Source of the DNA: an uncultured Prevotellaceae bacterium
GTDB lineage: Bacteria > Bacteroidota > Bacteroidia > Bacteroidales > Bacteroidaceae
Assembly (NCBI GenBank): GCA_946413885.1
Contig: CAMKMK010000165.1
Location: 1-5,270 of the forward strand
Length of the DNA stretch: 5,270 nucleotides
Direction of reading: 5' to 3'
Shown here: positions 1 to 4,148 of the stretch, in pieces
Layout of the letters: the number at the start of each line of letters is the position of its first letter
Position numbering within the stretch: the stretch's first letter is position 1
The notes under the pieces: generated by a model
Databases searched by the model: none
Told to the model about the DNA's origin: nothing
What the model saw: the letters and a program-made list of their open reading frames with translations, nothing else
Translations under genes and position numbers: made by a program

Positions 1-156
1 GGAGCTGCCTTGACGGGTTTCTTGACGGGTGTTTTGGTTGTGCTTGCCATTAGCCTATACACCAATATCCATTTCCTGCTTTATGGGGCAATTGGTATCG
101 TGGTGAGCGTTATGGTGGGACTGCTGGTTTCTTTATTTTTCAATAACAAAAAGTAA
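1..156 (+). CDS. Sodium:solute symporter family transporter, C-terminal fragment
   Basis: The frame is open from the left edge and ends at the TAA at 154-156, giving the last 51 residues of a protein that starts outside the window. The fragment is almost entirely hydrophobic. It has one membrane helix at about residues 3-20 (LTGFLTGVLVVLAISL), a short turn (YTNIHF), a second helix at about 25-46 (YGAIGIVVSVMVGLLVSLFF), and a short basic tail NNKK. This helix-turn-helix end with a GLLVSLFF-like last segment resembles the C terminus of SSS-family sodium-coupled transporters, which often sit beside amino-sugar or sialic-acid catabolic genes in Bacteroidota. An inner-membrane transporter is well supported; the SSS assignment is an inference from a short piece, and an MFS-type or other carrier cannot be excluded. 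Only 2 bp separate its stop from the epimerase start, so it probably brings in the epimerase's substrate or a precursor. Confidence 0.6.
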   Translation, partial: GAALTGFLTGVLVVLAISLYTNIHFLLYGAIGIVVSVMVGLLVSLFFNNKK

Positions 157-158
157 TT

Positions 159-1346
159 ATGGAAGTAGATTTCAAGGCACTTGCTGCCCAATATAAGAGT
201 GAATTATTGGATCGCGTGATGCCTTTCTGGATGGAGAAGAGTATCGATGCCGAATATGGAGGATTCTTCACATGTTTGGAACGCGACGGTTCGATCTATG
301 ATACAGATAAGTTCATCTGGCTTCAGGGACGACAGGTATGGATGCTGGCTACGCTATACAATAAGGTGGATCCACGTCAGGAATGGTTGAATGCTGCCAT
401 CGCGGGAGCAGAGTTCCTAATGAAGTATGGTCATGATGGGCATTATAACTGGTACTTCTCTCTCGACAGAGCAGGACATCCTCTGGTGGAGCCCTATAAC
501 ATTTTCTCCTACACATTCGCAGTCATCGCTTTTGGACAGTTGTACATCGCTACAGGAAACCCAATCTATGCAGATGTTGCCAAGAAAACTTTTGACATAG
601 TACTTTCCAGATTAGACAACCCAAAGGGAAAGTGGAGCAAAGCTGCTCCAGGAGCTCGAGCGTTGAAGAGTTTCGATTTGCCTATGATTCTCTGCAACGT
701 GTCACTCGAAATAGAGTCTCTTCTGAAACCAGATTTCCTGAAAGAAACAATTGACAATTGCATCCACGAGGTGATGGACGTGTTCTATCGTCCTGAACTT
801 GATATGATTGTGGAGCATGTAAGCAAGGATGGGGCTATGGTGGATTGTTTTGAAGGCCGACTTCAGAACCCTGGTCATGCTATCGAGGCTATGTGGTTCA
901 TTATGGATCTGGGACGTCGTTTGGGACGAAAGGACCTTATCGAAAAGGCTGTTCATATCGCCCTGCGCGAGATTGAGTGTGGATGGGATAAGCAATATGA
1001 CGGCATCTTCTATTTCTTGGATCGTAAGGGGCATCCCCAGCAACAATTAGAGTGGGACCAGAAACTTTGGTGGGTGCATATCGAGACACTCATCACTACC
1101 CTGAAAGGATACGAACTGACGGGCAACGAGGAATGCTTGCGTTGGTTCTTGCGTGTTCATGATTATGTCTGGTCGCATTTTAAGGATCCAGACTATCCAG
1201 AATGGTTTGGTTATCTGAATCGTCGAGGAGAGGTACTTCTAAGCCTGAAGGGCGGAAAGTGGAAAGGCTGTTTTCATGTTCCTCGTGGTTTGATGCAATG
1301 TTATCAAACATTGGAGAGACTTGCTGAAAAACAGCAAAATACATAA
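159..1346 (+). CDS. AGE-family N-acylglucosamine 2-epimerase
   Basis: This complete 395-residue protein matches the length of N-acyl-D-glucosamine 2-epimerases (about 390-400 aa), cytoplasmic (alpha/alpha)6-barrel enzymes interconverting N-acetylglucosamine and N-acetylmannosamine. Family landmarks seen are QGRQVW (56-61), NPGHAIEAMWF (237-247), KLWWVHIETL (302-311) and GGKWKGCFHVPRGL (365-378). His240 and His373 occupy the places of the two catalytic histidines of characterised AGEs; Arg58 and the WW pair at 304-305 lie in the expected sugar pocket. The KGCFHVPR ending fits AGE better than cellobiose 2-epimerase, whose equivalent motif differs. There is no signal peptide. The ATG starts 2 bp after the transporter's stop, with no Shine-Dalgarno sequence, implying coupling in one operon. 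In Bacteroidota such enzymes often serve sialic-acid breakdown after the lyase step (nanE-type role). That role is inferred: no lyase or kinase gene is visible here. N-acyl specificity over plain mannose/glucose isomerisation is likely but unproven. Confidence 0.9.
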   Translation: MEVDFKALAAQYKSELLDRVMPFWMEKSIDAEYGGFFTCLERDGSIYDTDKFIWLQGRQVWMLATLYNKVDPRQEWLNAAIAGAEFLMKYGHDGHYNWYFSLDRAGHPLVEPYNIFSYTFAVIAFGQLYIATGNPIYADVAKKTFDIVLSRLDNPKGKWSKAAPGARALKSFDLPMILCNVSLEIESLLKPDFLKETIDNCIHEVMDVFYRPELDMIVEHVSKDGAMVDCFEGRLQNPGHAIEAMWFIMDLGRRLGRKDLIEKAVHIALREIECGWDKQYDGIFYFLDRKGHPQQQLEWDQKLWWVHIETLITTLKGYELTGNEECLRWFLRVHDYVWSHFKDPDYPEWFGYLNRRGEVLLSLKGGKWKGCFHVPRGLMQCYQTLERLAEKQQNT

Positions 1347-1362
1347 TAAAAACATATCAAGA

Positions 1363-1375
1363 TATAGGCCCTATA
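1363..1375. repeat. Small inverted repeat after the epimerase gene
   Basis: TATAGG (1363-1368) and CCTATA (1370-1375) are perfect inverted arms around a single C, 17 bp after the epimerase stop. The short T-containing stretch ATTTTG (1380-1385) follows. The spacer is too small for a good RNA hairpin, because the inner pairs must open, so this is at best a weak terminator and may be a chance palindrome. Confidence 0.25.
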
Positions 1376-1431
1376 CCTGATTTTGTCAATAAAGTCACGT
1401 GTAGTTTCTGTAGTTTGCAGTTGTGTCTCAC

Positions 1432-1477
1432 GAATAAGGAATACTCTCCTTGATTCTGGCCACGTGTCGAAAAGGAG
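1432..1477 (+). other. Two mutually exclusive weak hairpins in the intergenic region
   Basis: GAATAAGGA (1432-1440) can pair with TCCTTGATTC (1447-1456) if one base bulges, around a 6-nt loop. CTCCTT (1446-1451) can instead pair with AAGGAG (1472-1477). The two folds share the same CTCCTT strand, so they exclude each other. No T-run and no start codon follow, and the site lies between convergent genes, so a classical attenuator is unlikely. The AAGGAGG at 1473-1479 is not followed by any gene. Confidence 0.2.
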
Positions 1478-1481
1478 GAAT
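1460..1481. repeat. Degenerate first unit of the 22-bp array
   Basis: CCACGTGTCG at 1460-1469 begins exactly 22 bp before the first clear core and is followed by GAAA-like sequence as in units 1-4. It matches the core CAACACGTTG at 6 of 10 positions on the same strand and, read in reverse complement (CGACACGTGG), at 8 of 10. It contains a perfect CACGTG palindrome. It is probably a decayed or inverted array member; the in-phase position is the main argument. Confidence 0.45.
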
Positions 1482-1579
1482 CAACACGTTGAAACCTCAA
1501 AGACAACACGTTGAAACCGCAGAGTCAACACGTTGAAACCGCAGAGTCAACACGTTGAAATGGCAAACACAACACGTTG
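1482..1579. repeat. 22-bp-period array of five CAACACGTTG palindromic cores
   Basis: The core CAACACGTTG occurs exactly at 1482, 1504, 1526, 1548 and 1570, a constant 22-bp step. The core is an imperfect palindrome: CAAC and GTTG are inverted arms around AC. Units 1-4 all continue with GAAA-type sequence (shared 13-mer CAACACGTTGAAA). Units 2 and 3 are identical over the full 22 bp, with linker AAACCGCAGAGT; units 1 and 4 diverge in the linker, and unit 5 keeps only the core. The period is not a multiple of three and no gene crosses the array, so it is not a coding repeat. It fills the space between two convergent genes. Two readings fit: a tandem duplication array under selection for the core (protein-binding sites about two helical turns apart), or an RNA structure, since GTTGA of one unit can pair with TCAAC of the next across a 10-nt loop. 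The function is unknown. Confidence 0.9.
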
Positions 1580-1587
1580 TGTTTTAT
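1565..1587 (+). terminator. 20-bp palindrome with T-rich tail, possible terminator
   Basis: AAACACAAC (1565-1573) and GTTGTGTTT (1576-1584) are perfect 9-bp inverted arms around AC, followed on the plus strand by TATT, so the T-rich stretch reads TTTTATT (1582-1588). It is the fifth copy of the 22-bp array extended outward. It could end transcription of the epimerase operon, although it lies about 220 bp past that stop, the stem is AT-rich and the loop is very small. On the minus strand it begins 3 nt after the stop codon of the secreted hydrolase, but no T-run follows there. It could also be a protein-binding site. Confidence 0.35.
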
Positions 1588-2952
1588 TCAGATTTTATAA
1601 GCATCCTTATAAAGTTCAGTATTACTGGCTGTATACATTCGGGTAGAGATTGTATAGGGTTCTGCCTCAGTTGGATGTTTGTAGTATAGACGTACAAAAA
1701 AGGCTTTGTACCCAGTTGCCGGCAATGAGACAGGAATGCTGAAAGATCGCTTGTTAGGTATGGGAAGCTCTTTGGCAAGGAATTCTATCTTGCGGAAATC
1801 TTTTGTCATAGACTCTGCCTCCCATAGTTCAATCTTAATCAGCCGTCCGTGTTTGATATCAATATTTATTTGAGCCTTATCGTTATTTACGAGGAAGGCT
1901 GAATGTTTACAAGATGGGTAGCGTTGCCCATGAATGGTTTGATAGAAGAAAGCTTCTAAGGTATTACTTGCTTCACGCCCACCACGCAGGTCATGTCCTG
2001 CATTAGGAGTATAGTTTAGTAGAGTATGACCAGGAATGCTGTCAATATAGTTTTTTACTGCATCCACCGTCCAGAAAGGATCGTTGGTTCCCATAAAGAC
2101 AATTTTGGGCATCGTAAAGAGTTGTCGATAGGAGTAAGGATCTACCATTTCCACAAGGGCTTTGCCGTCAGAATTCGAGACTGTTTCAGTAAGTCCTAGA
2201 TTGACGTAGTCTTGGATTTCTGGACTGTATTTACCGTACATGTGCTTTTGATATGCCACGTTAACGGGCATGTTCAGAATATCTATTACCATAGGTGCTA
2301 TAGCTACAATACGCTTATCACCCGAGGCTGCTGCCATCCAGGTTGTCCATCCTCGCTTTGAGACGCCATTAACAACAAAACGGTTTATTTCCTTTCGTAC
2401 CTTTCTCGAAGTTGTTAGCTGAGAGATGGCATCCATTGCACGCAAAGCACTCTTAGTCATGGGGAAGAGTAAAGGCCAGGTCTCATCACTTGTTTGTTGG
2501 TATTGATGAAAAGTGTATGAGACAAGAACATCCTCCTTCATGCCATTGAAGAGAGGTTGTCGGGGTACTTGCCACAGGATAGCAGTAACGGCTTGACAGT
2601 TATGGGCTATCCGTCCCATAGTACGTATAGTGCCATCATCCCATCCGTGGTACTTTATTTGTCCTGTGTTTTCGTCTTCACTACCTCCAGTAAGATGGAG
2701 CAGAGCCTCATGATGCTTCACTTTCTGAGGGATGAGAACTACAAGTTCGTGGTTCCAAGGTATGCCTTGCCATGTCTGGGAGACAAGATGGAGACGATAG
2801 GCTAATATGCCACTTTCTCGTGTGCTATCAATTACGGTCCAACTGAATGACGAGTCACCATTCTCGAGATAGTCACGGAGGGCGTGGTTAGATGATGACC
2901 ATATACTAACATTTATGAAGAGGAAGACGAAGAGAGTAGCAAAGAATTTCAT
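1588..2952 (-). CDS. Secreted PhoPQ-activated pathogenicity-related (PqaA-type) alpha/beta-hydrolase
   Basis: This 454-residue protein has an N-terminal signal peptide: Lys2, a hydrophobic stretch at about 4-18 (FATLFVFLFINVSIW), and a probable cut near Ala24. No lipobox cysteine is present, so it should be exported to the periplasm or beyond. The body matches the PhoPQ-activated pathogenicity-related family (Pfam PhoPQ_related), with the alpha/beta-hydrolase nucleophile elbow GVSKRGWTTW at 196-205 (Ser198), the acid loop GTNDPFWTVDA at 288-298 (Asp291 likely) and the histidine loop PNAGHDL at 316-322 (His320). LHLTGGSEDE (86-95) precedes the elbow. A beta-rich tail follows from about residue 355. 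All three triad residues are present and the length is near the family norm, so it looks intact. The family includes Salmonella PqaA and Dictyostelium AprA; its substrate is not established. The ATG was chosen because it gives the signal peptide directly. It is 172 bp after the nucleotidyltransferase, with hairpins between, so it is probably transcribed separately. Confidence 0.85.
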   Translation of the reverse strand: MKFFATLFVFLFINVSIWSSSNHALRDYLENGDSSFSWTVIDSTRESGILAYRLHLVSQTWQGIPWNHELVVLIPQKVKHHEALLHLTGGSEDENTGQIKYHGWDDGTIRTMGRIAHNCQAVTAILWQVPRQPLFNGMKEDVLVSYTFHQYQQTSDETWPLLFPMTKSALRAMDAISQLTTSRKVRKEINRFVVNGVSKRGWTTWMAAASGDKRIVAIAPMVIDILNMPVNVAYQKHMYGKYSPEIQDYVNLGLTETVSNSDGKALVEMVDPYSYRQLFTMPKIVFMGTNDPFWTVDAVKNYIDSIPGHTLLNYTPNAGHDLRGGREASNTLEAFFYQTIHGQRYPSCKHSAFLVNNDKAQINIDIKHGRLIKIELWEAESMTKDFRKIEFLAKELPIPNKRSFSIPVSLPATGYKAFFVRLYYKHPTEAEPYTISTRMYTASNTELYKDAYKI

Positions 2953-2972
2953 AAAGGGTTTTGCGTATTATA

Positions 2973-2998
2973 GTCTGCATGTTTCGTACATCCCAGAC
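2973..2998 (-). promoter_or_regulatory. Leader hairpin upstream of the hydrolase
   Basis: GTCTG (2973-2977) pairs with CAGAC (2994-2998), and ATGT (2979-2982) with ACAT (2988-2991), separated by an uneven internal loop and closed by a 5-nt loop. On the minus strand it ends 21 bases before the hydrolase start codon, so it probably lies in the leader RNA. The stem is modest, nine pairs in two blocks, and no ligand-binding RNA family is recognised. Confidence 0.3.
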
Positions 2999-3042
2999 AT
3001 GTTAAGGTAATAGGATGATGATTAAGAAAATAATTATATGTG

Positions 3043-3050
3043 GAAACGTA
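3043..3050 (-). promoter_or_regulatory. Weak candidate -7 element for the hydrolase gene
   Basis: On the minus strand these bases read TACGTTTC, one base off the Bacteroidota -7 consensus TAnnTTTG, and lie about 90 bp before the hydrolase start. No TTTG -33 box is seen at the usual distance upstream. It would place the promoter between the hairpin at 3068-3095 and the gene, which makes sense if that hairpin ends the upstream transcript. The match is weak and could be chance. Confidence 0.2.
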
Positions 3051-3067
3051 AAGCCACATTTTGTTAG

Positions 3068-3095
3068 ACCCCTGCATGTTTCTGCATGCAGGGGT
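3068..3095 (-). terminator. Perfect 11-bp hairpin after the nucleotidyltransferase gene
   Basis: ACCCCTGCATG (3068-3078) and CATGCAGGGGT (3085-3095) are perfect complements around a 6-nt loop. This is the strongest hairpin in the window, with a GC-rich base. It lies 29 bp past the nucleotidyltransferase stop on the minus strand, where a terminator would be expected. No U-run follows on either strand (minus-strand flank CTAACAAAATG), so it is not a textbook intrinsic terminator. It may instead stabilise the 3' end or block exonucleases. A smaller inverted repeat, AATTC/GAATT at 3101-3115, sits between it and the gene. Confidence 0.5.
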
Positions 3096-3124
3096 AGGGT
3101 AATTCTTTGTGAATTGACAATAGA

Positions 3125-4039
3125 TTAGAACATTTCATTAGGATACTGTCCCTGTTCATGCAGTTTAGCCAACTTGGCAACTACTTCAGGACGGTCCTCG
3201 GGATATGTGACGCCAAACCATTTGCTTGTGGTATCAAGAACCTCGCATGTGGCCTTGCCATTTTTGATTAAATGATCTACCATCAAGGGAATGAAGAACT
3301 CACTCTTCAGATTGGCAATGTTTTTGGGATCTGAAAGGAAGTTGCGAAAGTAAGCCTCACTATATTCAAAGTAATCGGGAGTAAATCCCCAAAAATTCAT
3401 GCTGACAGGAGTCGTGTCAGGAATACTAACCCACTGGTCATTCTCATCGAGATACTGAACAACACCATCGTGACGTTCAATCTTGGTACGCTCTATAACG
3501 CTGGTCAAGTGATGAGTCTTCTCGTCATTCTCGCATATTCCACGGCTTACAGTACCGCTCTCAGAGAGGGTGTTGTCAACGCGGAAGCCAACCATAGCAT
3601 ATTGACCTTTGCTTCCTTCTGGAAGATTAGAGAGGAATTTAGCCATTACCTGGAAAGCATCACGATCATAGAAGTCATCACAATTAAGGACAGCGAAAGG
3701 CTCCTTGATGACATCCTTGCCCATCATAACAGCATGATTGGTGCCCCATGGTTTGGTTCGACCTTCAGGAACGGTAAACCCTTCAGGCAGCGCGTCCAAA
3801 CTTTGGAAGCATAGTTCGCAAGGAATGTGACCTTCGTATTTGCTCAGAATCTGAGTGCGGAATTGTTCTTCAAAGTCTCGACGGATAACCCATACGATTT
3901 TACCGAAACCAGCCTGAATAGCATCATAGATGCTATAATCCATGATACTCTGTCCCTGAGGTCCCAGCGTATCAAGTTGTTTTAAACCACCATAGCGGCT
4001 ACCCATACCAGCAGCCAAAAGAAATAATGTAGGTTTCAT
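3125..4039 (-). CDS. Sugar-phosphate nucleotidyltransferase family protein
   Basis: This is a complete 304-residue cytoplasmic protein with a nucleotidyltransferase fold, the kind that joins an NTP to a sugar 1-phosphate and releases pyrophosphate. The N-terminal nucleotide-binding loop reads LLAAGMGSRYGGLKQ (7-21), with Gly11, Gly13, Arg15 and Lys20 in signature places. KPWGTNHAVM (96-105) fits the base/ribose-binding strand, and VLNCDDFYDRDAF (117-129) carries the metal-binding acidic pair Asp121/Asp122. SGTVSRG (161-167) and WFGVTYPEDR (274-283) are further conserved-looking blocks. The middle segment (about 50-95) differs from classic RmlA or GalU, and GLKQLDTLGPQG replaces the usual PLTxxxPK pattern, so neither symbol is justified. 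Similar proteins in Bacteroidota are often found near choline-kinase/AmgK-like phosphotransferases, suggesting a MurU-like salvage role, but no such partner is visible here. The ATG directly precedes the motif. The leader is A-rich without Shine-Dalgarno, and a promoter lies about 60 bp upstream. Confidence 0.8.
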   Translation of the reverse strand: MKPTLFLLAAGMGSRYGGLKQLDTLGPQGQSIMDYSIYDAIQAGFGKIVWVIRRDFEEQFRTQILSKYEGHIPCELCFQSLDALPEGFTVPEGRTKPWGTNHAVMMGKDVIKEPFAVLNCDDFYDRDAFQVMAKFLSNLPEGSKGQYAMVGFRVDNTLSESGTVSRGICENDEKTHHLTSVIERTKIERHDGVVQYLDENDQWVSIPDTTPVSMNFWGFTPDYFEYSEAYFRNFLSDPKNIANLKSEFFIPLMVDHLIKNGKATCEVLDTTSKWFGVTYPEDRPEVVAKLAKLHEQGQYPNEMF

Positions 4040-4099
4040 AGTCTTTGTTTATTATTTGTGAATAATTATATAATGTCGAAGATATGTTTTATCAATGTG

Positions 4100-4107
4100 C
4101 AAAGTTA
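4100..4107 (-). promoter_or_regulatory. Bacteroidota-type promoter of the nucleotidyltransferase gene
   Basis: On the minus strand these bases read TAACTTTG, a full match to the Bacteroidota -7 consensus TAnnTTTG, within the context TTGTAACTTTGCA. The -33 box is poor: only TATT/ATTT-like sequence appears 17-18 bp upstream instead of TTTG. The element lies 60 bp before the start codon at 4039, predicting a leader of roughly 50 nt that is A/T-rich with no Shine-Dalgarno sequence. It lies in the 109-bp gap after the Omp85 gene, so the nucleotidyltransferase can be transcribed on its own. Confidence 0.6.
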
Positions 4108-4148
4108 CAATTTTTATGTAGATAAAATACTTTATTCTTTGAAATTTC

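Noticed and set aside
702..1050. Open frames on both strands inside the epimerase gene
   Set aside because: They overlap a well-supported enzyme, show no recognisable domain and look like frame shadows.
1321..1337. Hairpin TTGCTG/CAGCAA at the end of the epimerase gene as a terminator
   Set aside because: It lies inside the coding sequence before the stop codon and no T-run follows.
1396..1402. CACGTGT at 1396 as a further array unit
   Set aside because: It matches the core weakly (7 of 10 in reverse complement) and lies 64 bp before the 1460 unit, which is not in phase with the 22-bp step (66 would be needed).
1400..1417. Short direct repeat TGTAGTTT at 1400 and 1409 as a regulatory site, and TAGTTTG as a -7 element
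   Set aside because: The repeat is too short to interpret, TAGTTTG is one base short of the TAnnTTTG spacing, and no plus-strand gene follows it.
1472..1480. AAGGAGGAA as a ribosome binding site
   Set aside because: No start codon with an open frame follows, and the local genes show no use of Shine-Dalgarno sequences.
1482..1579. The 22-bp array as a small CRISPR
   Set aside because: The repeated core is only 10-13 bp, the intervening 9-12 bp are too short and partly identical between units, and no cas gene is nearby.
2557..2805. Plus-strand open frame inside the hydrolase gene
   Set aside because: It is antisense to conserved family sequence with no plausible promoter or protein features.
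3470..3814. Plus-strand 114-residue open frame inside the nucleotidyltransferase gene
   Set aside because: It is antisense to the conserved catalytic region and its translation has no family resemblance.
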